Program-made: the position numbers and the translations under genes
Shown: piece after piece, positions 16,801 to 34,200 of the stretch
Numbering within the stretch: position 1 is the stretch's first letter
Layout: every line of letters starts with the position of its first letter
Source of the DNA: Oryzias latipes
Lineage: Eukaryota; Chordata; Actinopteri; Beloniformes; Adrianichthyidae
Assembly: GCF_002234675.1 (NCBI RefSeq)
Contig: NC_019866.2
Coordinates: 5,189,307-5,253,306, forward strand
Direction of reading: 5' to 3'
Length of the DNA stretch: 64,000 bases
The notes under the pieces: model-generated
The model's database searches: none
What the model saw: the letters and a program-made list of their open reading frames with translations, nothing else
What the model was told of the DNA's origin: nothing

Positions 16801-17682
16801 AAAGAAACAGTGATTTCCTTAGATTCTAGATTTTCTCTTCTTTATTTCTGTTTTTGTTTTTTTAAGGAAAGAAATTTGAGAAAATTGTAGGGTCAACTCA
16901 TGTGACGTCAAATGTGGAATGCATTTTAAATCAAAATGAAAGCATAAAACAATCATCCAAAAACTACAATATATGAAGTTATTTAAAATAAAAATGTATT
17001 TAAGAAAAATACCAGATGTTGCTTTATATCCTGAAGAATTTTTATTTAAATTAGCCATTTCTTATATTCAACTAGATGCAGAGTAATGAAATGAATGCAT
17101 GCTTTTATCAACATAGGAAGTCAGATCTTACAAGATTATAAACATGTAACAAAACATGAACTAAAACACATACATTTAAAATAAAATATGTGACATATTT
17201 TAAAGGATGATCATGGATTAAGGCCACTAAACCATAAACGCAATAAAAAAATATATATAAAATACAGTGCTATTTTTCAAGAAGATATTGTCATATATTT
17301 ACTTTTCCTGTAAATAATTGTTTTTAAATAGAATAAGGCTTTCCTGAGTGCGCGCGTGCAGTTAGCCTTCCGTCCTGTTGCGTTAGTTTTGGTTTCAAGT
17401 CGGCACGCGCTCATGATGCTTCCTAGCTTAAACCATTTCACTTATTCGTTTAATTGTTCATTTATAGCAACTGAACCCAGCTAACGTCTGGAACATCTGA
17501 CGTGCAGCAGGTGTATTGGACTTACCTTGCTTCAACACTTTATTTTTTTCCTTCTTGTCGTGAACCATCTTCTTTAACGGCTCGCGCGTGTCCTTCTCAA
17601 ACGGGTTGGGCCCGGAGCCTCCGTAGACATATTTAAAGACAAAAAAGGCCAAAACCGCACAAAAAAGCAACGGAACAATCAT
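7857..17682 (-). CDS. retsat: All-trans-retinol 13,14-reductase (retinol saturase), 11 coding exons
   Basis: FAD-dependent ER-membrane enzyme that saturates the 13-14 double bond of all-trans-retinol. Exons on minus: 17682-17526, 16769-16587, 16481-16240, 11394-11193, 11106-10909, 9708-9589, 9515-9377, 9247-9138, 9055-8886, 8265-8106, 8005-7857; product about 609 aa (human 610). The start at 17682 was preferred over an in-frame ATG at 17709: A at -3, and the N-terminus [14 protein letters not shown] then aligns with the hydrophobic human N-terminus. Motifs: N-terminal membrane segment (about 2-19), dinucleotide-binding GSGVGG (69-74), [13 protein letters not shown] after it, GIHYVG, and the C-terminal [20 protein letters not shown]-contact region. 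Oddities: the 3' border of exon 3 is uncertain (weak donor GTCTGT at 16239; the stronger GTGAGC follows an in-frame TGA), and intron 3 carries a full-length LINE on the opposite strand. Confidence 0.92.
10250..10776 (+). mobile_element. Miniature TTAA transposon family, copy 3 (nearly complete)
   Basis: Lies in retsat intron 5. It begins AAGGCCCACTCTGATCATC and ends ATGAGTGGGTCT followed by TTAA at 10777-10780, an imperfect terminal inverted repeat. The middle carries a degraded ORF start (ATGGCGAGCAGTATCCGAGT, then codons for [23 protein letters not shown]), with a stop at the position where other copies encode PY. No transposase is encoded. Confidence 0.75.
11977..15107 (+). mobile_element. 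Full-length RTE-clade non-LTR retrotransposon with target duplication
   Basis: The 3131-bp element is bordered by an 11-bp target-site duplication, GCTCTGCTAAT, at 11966-11976 and 15108-15118. It has a 5' UTR of about 110 bp, one long ORF, and a 25-bp 3' UTR directly after the stop, as is usual for RTE elements. It lies antisense to retsat within intron 3. The intact ORF and perfect duplication indicate a recent insertion. Confidence 0.88.
12089..15082 (+). CDS. RTE retrotransposon ORF: AP endonuclease plus reverse transcriptase
   Basis: Uninterrupted 997-aa polyprotein. The N-terminal apurinic-type endonuclease shows [37 protein letters not shown] and ARQHRMVV. The reverse transcriptase follows with [60 protein letters not shown] and the catalytic MFADDIVI (FADD about 747-750). 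The tail has [11 protein letters not shown] and [13 protein letters not shown] motifs typical of RTE C-termini. Such proteins nick DNA and reverse-transcribe their own RNA at the nick. In vertebrate annotation pipelines these ORFs are often mislabelled craniofacial development protein 2-like. The catalytic residues appear intact, so activity is possible but unproven. I took the first Met after the 5' UTR. Confidence 0.9.
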   Translation: MRIIHNTLDIPDRSRPGSTTTATDAVNLQGVGGNLTTVGRRKRGGRRVRGQREKGKGRNIGLRIGTLNVGTMTGKGRELADMMERRKVDVLCVQETRWKGSKARSIGGGYKLFYHGVDRKRNGVGVILKGEFVNSVLEVKRVSDRMMSLKLEIEGVMVNVVSGYAPQVGCELEVKERFWSELDEVIESIPRGERVVIGADFNGHVGEGNRGDEEVMGRFGVKERNLEGQMVVDFAKRMEMAVVNTYFQKREEHRVTYRSGGRSTHVDYILCRRGHLREVNDCKVVVGESVARQHRMVVCKMILEVRKKKRGKTEKKTKWWKLQNEETCEEFRQKLRQVLGGQNELPDDWETTAEIIRETGRKVLGVSSGKRKEGKETWWWNEEVQDCVQRKRLAKRKWDVERTEEGRQEYKEEQRRVKREVAKAKQKAYDELYDRLDTKEGEKDLYRLARQRDRDGKDVQQIRVIKDRDGKVLTTQESVQKRWKEYFEELMNEENDRERREEDVVVVEQEVAEIGKDEVRKALKRMKSGKAVGPDDLPVEVWKCLGETAVEFLTSLFNRILESEKMPEEWRRSVLVPIFKNKGDTQNCSNYRGIKLMSHTMKLWERVVEARLRKKVEICEQQYGFMPRKSTTDAIFALRMLMEKYREGQKELHCVFVDLEKAYDRVPREELWYCMRSSGVAEKYVRVVQDMYERSMTVVRCAVGQTEEFKVEVGLHQGSALSPFLFAMLMDRLTDEVRQESPWTMMFADDIVICSESREQVEEQLERWRFALERRGMKVSRSKTEYMCLNERDQGRSVRLQGAEVKKVQEFKYLGSTVQCDGECGKEVKRRVQAGWSGWRKVSGVLCDRRVSARLKGKVYKTVVRPALLYGLETVAVRQRQEAEMEVAEMKMLRFSLGVTRLDRIRNEYIRGTAHVACVSDKVREARLRWFGHVQRRDSGYIGRRMLEMELPSRRARGRPKRRYMDVLTEDMKLANVRVEDVHDRVRWKRMIRCGDA

Positions 17683-17759
17683 TTTTGACAGCCCGAGCAC
17701 CAAACACATGCAGGAAAGTGCACCGACGTCTCACTTCCTCAGGTGGTACAGTTAAGTAA

Positions 17760-17830
17760 CGCCCAGACCGGGAAAGTAGCCAATCAGAGATCTTCTTGTG
17801 GGAGGTGCCATTTTATTATTGACCAATAAG
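17760..17830 (-). promoter_or_regulatory. Probable retsat proximal promoter with two CCAAT boxes
   Basis: CCAAT pentamers occur at 17780-17784 (in AGCCAATCAG, an NF-Y-type match) and 17823-17827, about 100-145 bp upstream of the retsat start codon. They read on the plus strand, that is reversed relative to the gene; NF-Y sites work in either orientation. No TATA box is visible. Confidence 0.4.
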
Positions 17831-17989
17831 CGTTCAGTTCAAACATGCGACTGTTTTTTTGTTTGTTTAACAGGAATACAGTATTGTTTTAAGATGAGAA
17901 AATTGAGAAGTTTACTTTCCTCCTTCATAAGCAAACGCCTTTTTGACATGCGTCACATCTAATAGATTCCATGTGTCGTGTATATATAC

Positions 17990-18735
17990 GTACAAGTACA
18001 AATGTGTCTATGATTAATAGTAACTATAGTGGCATAATTTACATGCATATATCTGGCATCGTTTGCTTTTGTTTTTAGTCACAATTAACCAGAACTGCCT
18101 TAATCCTTGGTGGCATAGATTCAACAAGGTCCTGGAAACATTTCTCAAAGAGTTTGGTCCATGATGTCGACATGACAGCATCACGCATTGCTGCAGATTT
18201 GTCTGCTGCACATCTACGATGCCAACCTCCCGTTCCACCACACCCAAAGGTTCTCCATTGGGTTGAAATCTAGGAACTCTGCAGGCCATTTGAGTCCAGT
18301 GAACTCATTTTCAAGAAACCAGTCTGAGATGATTCCAGCTTTATGACATGATGCAGTATCCTGCTGGAAGTAGTCATCACTGTGGTCATAAAAGGATGGA
18401 CATGGTCAGGAAATGATCAGCTGGTCTAAGGGGCCCAAAGTGTCCAAACTGCTCACTGGATGTGATCTCTTTTTCTGACAATTCTCTGTAAACCATAGAG
18501 ATGGTTGTGGGTGAAAATCCCAGTAGATCAGGAGTTTCTGAAATACACAGCATAATAGTCACTTAACTGGCTTTTCTTCCCCGTTCTGATGCTCGGTTTG
18601 AACTGCAGCAGATCCTCTTGACCATGTCGACATGCCTATATCCATTGAGTTGCAGCCATGTGATTGGCTGATTAGCAATTTGCGTTAGCAAGCAGTTGGA
18701 CAGGTGTGACTAATAAAGTGGCCAGTGAGTCTATA
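17990..18735 (-). mobile_element. Decayed, internally deleted Tc1-like transposon
   Basis: The plus strand carries the reverse complement of a Tc1-family transposase gene common in teleosts. The minus strand encodes broken blocks such as REVGIVDVQQTNLQQ and FQPNGEPLGVVERE, corresponding to the conserved SPDLNPIEHLWDVVER part, plus a remnant of the N-terminal helix-turn-helix region near 18480-18600. The right end reads CTAATAAAGTGGCCAGTGAG, a familiar terminus of this group. The central catalytic region between about 18420 and 18450 is deleted and frameshifts abound. Confidence 0.75.
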
Positions 18736-20240
18736 TCTGGATAGTCTTTAGTATTTTTTGTTTTGATTGAAATAAATCAATTCCAAAGTATGTGATTTCT
18801 TAAATTAAAAAATGACATCAAAAAACACATTTTAGTGTATAAATGTGAATGAATGGGGCTGTAAAGTGGAAAATCATTCATGTTTGAGGGGAAAGTTTCA
18901 CCGTAATTATGGACACAACACAATTAAAAGTTCACTAATGTTGTATATATACCAAAAAGTAAATACAAATCTGCATTTCTTATCCTCTGGTTTTTAACTT
19001 AATTTGGAAAGAAAACTTTAAGCTAATTGGTTTAAATTGTTTGATCAGTTAATTACTTTATAGCAGGTATTTAAATAAAAAAGGTATAAAATAAAATTGT
19101 TTTTTGTTTCCTTAAACCATTAAACCCTTTTTCAAGGTTTGCTTTGATCACTTTTTAAAACTTTGTTGGAACAAACCACTTTTTTTTTTTTAATTACAGT
19201 AAAACATTCTTCTTCAGCAATGGAGGATGAATTTAACAGACAGCAATCTGATAATCAGAAGACAGAACTAGGTGAAATATTTGTCCAAAGCAAATATTGT
19301 GAAAAACATTTATTTTTATCTCCTTTTCTGACTTTGAGGCTGCGGTTCATATTTTCTGAGTTAGTGCTGAGCAACTGTACAATTTTCCTACGGGGGGGGG
19401 GGGGGGGGGGGGAACTTAAATAAAATCTGAATATGTATTAATGTAAAAAAAATTAAAAAAAATAAAACTTCAGAAACCGTTTTTGTAACCACTTAAAACA
19501 AATGCAAATGCAGCATTTTGTTGCTCATTTTGTGCGTTACAACAGCTGCAGACCAAAGGTCACGAGGACACATCAGGACACAAGATGGCGTCAACCTGAA
19601 GCGGTGGTGAAACAGGAGCAGCAGGGCAGCACAAACAATAAGACTCACAACCAAAAAAAATACTCTCAACAGAAGCCCAAATGTCCAGTTTTGGTATTTA
19701 TTACCGCATCTTTTTCAGGGCCTCTGAACGTGTTAAAATATTTTTTCTTATTTTGATGGGATTTTTTTTAGCTCTAAAACTTAAGAATGAGTGATTTGTT
19801 TTTATTAGCAAAAAGCATTTCCAACATTTAGGAATAAAATTAAACAGAAGATTCTAGTCTGCATGTGTTCAGGGCATAAACGCAGTCATGTCTGACATTA
19901 TTTACAGGTTCTGAAGATTTTCTGGATATGCCAGCTGCGAGTGTTTTGGTGGCCAGTCATCTGTGCAAACAGATGCAGATTTGTGTACAATCAAGACAGC
20001 TTTCTGATGAAATACAGTTGTCTGCGATGAGAACTAGAATGGCTTATGGTCCGTGTGATCGGGGAGGGTGGAAAGATGCGGGCTTTCCCAGCCTCCAGGC
20101 CTGGCAGCGGTAGTGCAGCTCAGAGTTCAGAAGGTCAGAAAGTAAAAATGGGCGGTAGTTTCCTCTCCTAAGCAGGAAGTCATCAGTCCACAGTGCGTTC
20201 TTTTGCCTCATTGGTAACTCGTGCTCTCAGGGTTCAGCTG
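18736..20240. other. Interval with probable nmt1 3' UTR
   Basis: No coding gene seen. A minus-strand AATAAA signal at about 19799-19806 (TTTATT on plus) would give nmt1 a 3' UTR of about 440 nt after its stop at 20241. A homopolymer of 21 G lies at 19392-19412. The rest is AT-rich single-copy-looking sequence. Confidence 0.45.
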
Positions 20241-26180
<5,940 letters not shown>

Positions 26181-26260
26181 CTTTAACCAGGAAGCGATGG
26201 ACCACCGCGTGTCCTCTACGCCTTTAAACCTGCTTTGCTGCTATTGGCCCAAAGTGAAAA
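26181..26260 (-). promoter_or_regulatory. Probable nmt1 proximal promoter
   Basis: A CCAAT box in gene orientation (ATTGG on plus, 26243-26247) lies about 65 bp upstream of the nmt1 start codon, with an ETS-like CAGGAAGCG at about 26190. No TATA box is apparent, fitting a broadly expressed gene. The transcription start is inferred only. Confidence 0.4.
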
Positions 26261-28235
26261 GTGGTTCTTACTCTGTCCCTTTACACCGACACGTAAAACA
26301 GACGTTCAACTTTCAATAACCATGTCGCATAAGTTGCCAAAACGCTTATAACATTTTGGCTGTATTGTCAGCTGTGTGAATTGTTCCTTTTCTTTCACAC
26401 ATTAGAGTCATGTGATCAGAGCCGTGCCTTCAACCCATTCAGAGTGGAATGGCATGGAAGGAAATCTGATTAAGGCAAATTGAAGTTAGGGAAGATTCCT
26501 GAAACAAGTAGAAAAATCTACAGACCTACGTTTGTCATTTACATTTTCAATGTCAATGAAAAAACTACAAATAGAATATAAAAAACATTAAGCAGTTAGA
26601 ATGTAGAATTGTTTCAAAGGATGTGTTAAAATATGGCCAGGCATTAAATACTCAATAAACTACAATGAATTTTGCTATAAATTTATCGAAAATCAAACAG
26701 ACATTTAAAAAGTACTTTTTTCTTTACATCAATTATAGGCATTAATATTTTTTCTTACTTCCACTGTAGAATTTTGCTTTGCAAATGTGGTGCTTAGGGT
26801 GGTTATGATAAATGTAATTTTTTAAAATTATTATTTATAATTAAGTATTAGTTAATGTAATTTCTGCAGGAAGGAGAAGCACATGGTTGACAATTTCTAA
26901 GAGAACATTGGATTAAATAGAGATTGGCTTCTTACAACCATAAATTTGGATAACAAGTTTTATAGTGTGAACTCTTTTGCTATTTTATATAGCCTAAATT
27001 TGTGCTTATCAGCTTGAATGGAGATATGCATAGAAAAACAACCACTTCAACTTTTTCTTTTTAACTGTGGTTGAAATGAAATAAAAGAAAGCACAAGGAC
27101 AGCAATCCCACACATTTTGGAGCCATAGGGGAGTCAGATGAGGTCTTGCTGTAAAGCGACAGATCTAACCCTCTATTGCCGTGTACCTCTTAATTATAAA
27201 CCAGTAGTTTTATGACCTGTTTCATATTGAACATTTTTGTACAAATCTCTAACTTTGACATTAAAATGTGCACAGCAAAAAAATAACTTTTTAAACATGA
27301 AATCATAGCTTATAATTATTTAGGAACATGCGAGAATAAAACAATGAAAAGAAAGGTCGAGTCTCATTTTTGTGGTGTTATTATTGCTTTACAAAAACAC
27401 AGTCTTGGATACATGATACAAACACAGGCACTGAGGTATAACACTGCAAACTGTTCACTCATCACAGATTCAGTCAAAAACAATTAAGGCATATACATTG
27501 TATTTATGGCAAACTCAGTGCTTCTCTTTTTCTATCTCTGACTATAAGTATTCCCTTCAGTGACGCTTTAAGGGAGCTGTTGCGTCTTAATCCACAATTT
27601 CCTGATAACAAAGAGCTGAACAAGACTTGAGGCCAGAATTTAATACATTTGTAAAATGATACCGAACCAGTACTTGCATATCGGTGGTTTCTAAGCATGA
27701 TGGTTAAAACAATTTTCAAAGGTAAGTTTAAAGTGCTAAAGTACTCAAAGTATTGAGTAAGATTGATTTAAGAAAATTCTGTTCAATCTTTTGAAAAACT
27801 TGGGTTACACAGTAATAAAATAACAAATCTCTAAAACGGTTAAATTAAAATATATTTAAAAAAAAACAGGGATTACACATCTTTGTGGTAAAAATCATAT
27901 AAGTATCATTTCTGTTGAGGTACTCTTCATCTTTACATTAACAAAACAGTTAAAAACGTTTTCAAAACAAACTAAAATGTCAAAATAATAATTCTGTCAT
28001 GGAGGTTATGTACGTTTAAACACTTAAGCATCCTATAAGGGTGTTTAAGGCTCCTTTTCTTCTTCATTTTTGCCCTGAATAGACCAAAAAAAGTCTCAAA
28101 GTGCATCTGAGAAACTAAGTGGCTGAACAGAAATTGGACGGGTTAAGTTTGAGGGAGTCTTCACATTCAGCGTTTCTGCTTCTAAAGGTCTTTGTTGGCA
28201 AAAGAAGCAGAATTTCCTCCATTTTCAGGCGTGTT
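26261..28235. other. Interval between nmt1 promoter and plcd3 stop
   Basis: AT-rich sequence without a credible ORF. The right part should contain the plcd3 3' UTR (minus strand), but I cannot fix its poly(A) site. No recognisable transposon fragment was seen here. Confidence 0.45.
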
Positions 28236-31200
28236 TCACGCTTTCCTCTTAGCAATGGCCATACGCTCTGACAGGGTTTGAACTGGAGGTCCTCTGTGGC
28301 TCACTTTCACATGGACAAAGAGTGTAGCTGGAGACAGACTGGAGCCATCTGCCTTCAGGAGGTGGATGTGTCGATAACCTGAGACAAAAAGAAGATGTCA
28401 GTTGTGACACCAAAGAGAAAATTTTCTCTTTTTCATCTGAACAGGACAAATCTTTATGAGCTACCTGTGCGTAGGCTGGTGAAAGGCAGAGTAAACTGCC
28501 CCACAAAGTCATTTTTGACCGTGTGATCGTGGTCCTCCACCACAAAGCGCACCAGAGCCAGTTCAGGGACCTGAAGCTGGAAGCCCAGAGTGCAGTCCCA
28601 ACGTGGGTTGAAGCCTGCAGGGGGCGCCAAAGAGCTGTCAAAACACTTCTAAAGAACCCAATCACAGCTGAGCATTGGAAGAAAAATGTTTATGCTGCAT
28701 AATAAACAAGTCAAAGGAAACTTTGTTATACATATTTTTGTCTTAATGTTTTAAAAACATTAATATTGTATAAAAAAATAACTGTATTATGAAACACACA
28801 AATCAGTATCATGCAGCTAAAATTAAAGGGTTCTTGTATTTATGTTGTTTAATACACATAAATACATTTCAAAATTACCATTGTTGTCAATGCGATGGGT
28901 TTTGTTTTTTGCATTGTCAATACTGACTCCATGAATTTCTACAGAAACTTGCGGATCCACAATGGCGCTCGCCTTCTCTGTGTTGACTTTTGGCAGCTGC
29001 TGTGCAGTTAATACCTACAAAAAACAAAAGAAATTGGTCGGTAAACAGTTTAAAAAGGCTGGATTTGGGCATGGGGGGGGGGCATAAGTGCCATCATCAC
29101 CCACAAAAATCCTCAATTAACTAAGGAAATAAAAATTATATTAAAAAAAAAACTCCAAGAAACAGAACAATAAATGAATACATAAATAATGTGCAGGTCC
29201 CAAGCCGGGTAAATGCAGAGCATAGTGTCAGGAAGGCATTCACTATAAAATGTATAGACATAAAAAAGATCTAAGGTTAGATGAACCCATAGCATGGTTT
29301 TCTAAACATTTTAGGTCTTTGACAACCCAAAGTCTCGGCATATCCAGTGTGGGGCTGGCTAAATTCGGGCCTGCTAAAAAGCATTTTTAAAATCCTAGAC
29401 TTCACTGACTTTCTGACCCCCCCATCCCAAGGATTAACAGAGTAGAGCTCAGTTTTTATTGCATTTAAAGATCCACACATGTAAACAGAAGACAACAATG
29501 TGGATGCAACATTACAAATAAATGAATGAATTAGATCTCAACATTTTATTTGCTAATCGACAGATTCATGCAACAGCTCACTCGTATAGTCAGTTGTGTG
29601 GGTGTGTGGCCGGGGCCTCCACCGGTGTTCTCTGGGTCAAAGTTGGACGTAGGGCTGCACAAGAAGCTGGGCTTGAGCACGTAGCCACAGCGACCGTTGG
29701 CTAGGAAGCGACCCTGATTAAGGTCCATCTGCTCCCCAGGTGTCTGAAAGTTGAGAGCCACTGAGCGGCACAGAGAGAAGACTGGAGTCAGCAACAGTAC
29801 CAACAGATCTAATTATAAACAGACCCACAAGAGAACCTTAGTCACAACTGCCCTTAAGGGTGGATGCGGACCTGCAGCCGAAAAATGGGCAAACCTATAC
29901 GGGGCACACAGGTGGCCCATAGAAAATATTAAGATTGTAGACCGCTCAGTAAACAGTAGAGCGATAAAGTGCATGTAAATTATTTTCTACAGGCATGCTG
30001 TGAGTGACAGGTCGTAAGGAACTTTTATGCAACACATGGGGTCAAATACGGGTGAAATAGGTGAGATGCTGACATGTTATAAAGAGTTTTTTTATTTTTT
30101 CAACCCCCAAATCCTGCGCACTGTGCAGGGTCCCGTTAGCGCCGTTTAGGTGATAAGTGTGCGCCCGTTTGTGTGCAGCCTGACTGTTAGAATTTAAGAA
30201 ATTGGTCAATTAAGGTAAATTTTGTATGGGCACTCTCGAGGCGTCTTACGTGGACTTACGCATCACATGCACACCCCATCTGTGTAGCATTTGCGTGTGG
30301 TCTGTAAAAAGCCAGTACTCCCACCTTACAAACAACTGGAGAGTGGCGTAGGGCAGCGTACAACAGCATCACCCGTATGTCATAAGTGCATGTAACTTAC
30401 ATTCTCCTTACAAATACTACAGATACATTTACCACACACACACTCGACAATGATAAGTTCCATTGTCATGACAACCCCATGAGGTGGCCATACGAGCCTC
30501 AAGGTAACTGCAAGACACATTCATGTAAAGACAGGTTCACACCGGGCATGTGATGCTCGTTTTAAGAACCCGCTAAATGCACATTCTTGCCTACAGTGTT
30601 CACACTAGACAGGCAAGGAGGGGCTTCTCCTTTTTCTTTTGCTACTGATCACTACCGAATGTACCTACAGATGGGAGTGAGAAATGTTGAAGTGGTGCAA
30701 ATCACATGAATCTTGCTTCAGGTTTTTTTTTTCCACAACTCTATTCCAATAAATGAAAGACTTGGGATCGTATAATTTCAGCCGGGCACAAACCGCGATT
30801 ATTAATTTCTCCTCCATGATCAATGTTTTTAACAGTTGGCACTTCTGTGAATTAAAAGAAACACCATCTATACGTCACTTCCAAATCCAAGTCCCTGATT
30901 GGTTCAAGTTTGATCTGGTTTAATTTACAACCGATGTTCAGTGGCTGCGCGTTTTGTATGTAGAGCCCGAAAACGGTCCTAAAAATGTGCGTAGTGACAC
31001 GTGAACGCATCGGTCTTGAATGTGGAAGCCATAAATGCCCATATACACATTTACTTAGACTTTTGATTGAAAGTGATTGCTTGAACATTGCAGTGTGAAC
31101 GTAGCTTCAGAGAGTTATTTTTTCAAATTTCAATCATCTTTGCTTTAGTCTGGGTTTTTAGTGGGGAGTACCAACCCATCTGGCAGCCACTGTTCCACAT

Positions 31201-34200
31201 ATCCTGAGGATCAAAGTTGGAGGATTGCAGACGCTGGCCAGAGGGGTAGATCCGGCTCAGCTGCCTCGTGTTGTGTTTTACAAAAAGCTTCCCTGCAAAT
31301 CAAAATAAAGCAGCATGCAATGACACACTGCAGGGCTAATTATAAACCATTGTAGATTTATCTGATCAAAAAGACATCTGAAATCTCCAGGAGGTAGATA
31401 TTTCCCCTGTGGTACCTGAGTCTTTGATGAGCTTGAGAGCCTCACACTCAGAGAAAGAAGACATTTCATTTGGAGGCATGTTGGATATGTTGTCAAACCC
31501 CTTGAAGTTGACACTCTTGCAGTAAACCACCAGTTCTGACAGCTCCGGGCTCAATTTTGAAGAGACCTAGATGCAGAAAATTATGTTTGGTTGGCTCAAA
31601 TGTGTTCAACAAACGCTCAGACTCATCAGTGCTTCTAAACTCACATATGTAGGATCCTTTTTGGATGCGCTTTTGTTGCTGCTAGTCTCATCGTCTTCAC
31701 AGCTCGACGCAAAACTGGCAGAACTTACACTTTTGCCCATCTGACCCAGGCGAGACGACTGCGTCTTTCCTTTCACCAGAATTCGAAATTTAAGGTCCTG
31801 TGAGGAAGGAAAGGAATGCAACTGTAGATACCCAGAGGGGCTACCTGTGTGCATGTGCATGCATGCTTTTGTGTGTGTGTACCTCAGGAGAAGGCAGCTC
31901 AGTCAAAGGCAGGTCACTCAGAGGCTTTGTGAGGAGTTTCTTCCCCAGGATGGTGTGGAGGTGTTTGGCCATGACTGCCTGCTGCTCCATAGAGCAGTGG
32001 TTCTCCAAGGACAGGACCAGAGGGTACGGAGATGCCTGCAGGGACAAACACTATGAGGCACTCAAATGCAAACTTAAAGCAGCGATGCAGAGTTAGTCCA
32101 GCTTGTTAAATCCCAAATTACTCATGCGTGTGACCACAATAAGGTCAGTGGGGTGTGAAACAATGTCATACCCGAAAGGCATACTGGTTGATGGTTTCTA
32201 TGACCAACTTGAATGGAACCTTGGAGGTTAGGGTGTGACCGTGGTAAATGACAGGTTCTCCTTTATCTCCATCCCAGCAGTCCAGCTCCACACAGCGGCA
32301 GCCCTGATTCAGAGCCCTGATGGTGACAAATGCATTTTACGCCACAAGAAAATTATAATTCAGCAACAGAGAAGGGGGGAGGTTTTCTGCTCCGTACTTG
32401 ATGTACGGCTCAGTGCTGCTGGTGCTGGTGACCTGGTCTTTGGTCAGGTATGTGTTGTGCGACGAGGAGATGAAGTAATGAGCCAGGGGGCGGGTCATGT
32501 CCTGGTAGACATGCGCATGTTCAGGGTTGAAGACATCGTTTTCCTGAGACAGCATGTACATGGTGAAACCGTTCTGAGTCATCATCAGCTTCTTCTTCAC
32601 TGCAAAAAATAACATCAAGCTGTTAATCATTAACATCGAGGTTAATCTTTTTACTTGAGCTCCATTGCAAGCATTTTCTAAAAGCAATGATGTGTTGGAA
32701 ACGAAACCATTGTTTTGTCGTCAAGAGATACCATCTCATCCTGCCTCTTAGAATTATGGCCTGCAGCAGTCCTAGACTGCAAGGACCAGATTGTTTATGC
32801 AATTCTACTTTCCAATTGTGTGTTAAAACAAAAGATTCACCCCTGCCACATACTCAAAACCTCACCAAAATCGCCACACTCCTTTATTTAGATAATATTT
32901 AGCAATTTTCTCATTTTTGCACAATTTGGGAAAAGAAAAATTTAGTTCCAGTGATATTCACAAAATTTCACACACACCACCAGGTTACGTCCACAACCAC
33001 CAAAGTTTTGTTTAGCTTCCACCTCGGAAACAGGCCGCCATCTTGACCTAAAAAAAGATCCCCTTTAGTAGAAATTGGAGGATTTTGCTCTATGACCACA
33101 TAACTTCTCTACTCTAGCATCATTGGGAAGCTACTTGGGAACGGCGTTAGCGTGGCGAGCTCCTAAATGTGGGGTTTCCCTGTTATTCACACATTTTGTA
33201 AAGGAACATTCTGAGAATTTAAGGCAGGAATCATTGCCTCAAGCTCACCGATATGATGTGACAGACGATATGACCATATTAGGAATGTGGGCGTGGTTAA
33301 CAAAAAAAACTCAGTTGCCAAGGAAATCCAAATATTTACTTTTGCTGATTCTTTTAAAAATGGCATAGACTTGTTCGTCATCCACTGGCGACCAAAAAAT
33401 TAAATGGTTGCTATGGACATAAAACTAACAGAAAAGCCGCCCTTTTGAAAAATGTGTTTTAATGAATTTGTCCCAAGTAATTTTGGCCAAAGTGGCAGGG
33501 GCAGAGTGAGAGGTGTTTAGCACCTGCTCAGCCTCAAAAAGGGGTGGCCTGTGGGCCATGCAACGCCGCTAACAGCCTCACTTACTCTAGTACCTGCTTT
33601 TAGGGACTTACCACTGTCGTTGAACTCATAGGTGTGTATGATAGTCTGAGCATGACTCAGAGAGGCGTCTTCTCCTTGATCTCCAAGGAAATCCCGCAGT
33701 TCCGGCATGGAAAGCACAGAGCCATTGCTTGAATAGCGCCTGAATATGGCATCCAGCTCGGGCCGTCGCATCAGTTCCTTGCAGAACAACTCGATCTCTT
33801 TGTGTTCCAGGCGGCCATTTCCAGACTTGTCACAGCGCTGTGATTCAAGAAAGGGTTCTGTGAAAACAGGCAAACAAACATACCCCATATACCCACAAAC
33901 ATTTAGGAAATTACTCTGTGAGGGTCATTTAGGGGTTGGAAAGATCAAAACCCCAAAAGATTAAAAGATTTTAGATGCAGTAACGGCCCTCAATAAAGAA
34001 GTAAACCCGTTTTTTTGGTATGTTGTGGGAAAGATAAGGAGAAGGAGATAAAGATGTGTCGAACCAATGCTCAGGTTATTGAGTAACTATGTAGACTCTT
34101 TGGTCTATTTTTATCTGAGATAAGCTGCGATTTCCAAAGACAAAGATTTTAAACTCTTCCGTGATCCTGACCTTGAACAAAGAGCGGGCGTAATGCTCAC

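Noticed and set aside
17683-17709. Alternative retsat start nine codons upstream
   Set aside because: It has a poor context (T at -3) and would place charged or polar residues before the signal-like hydrophobic stretch; the downstream ATG gives nearly the human length. It cannot be excluded.
33000-33430. Suspected repeat in plcd3 intron 5
   Set aside because: It has a MITE-like feel, but no second copy in the window and no inverted ends were found, so it is not annotated.
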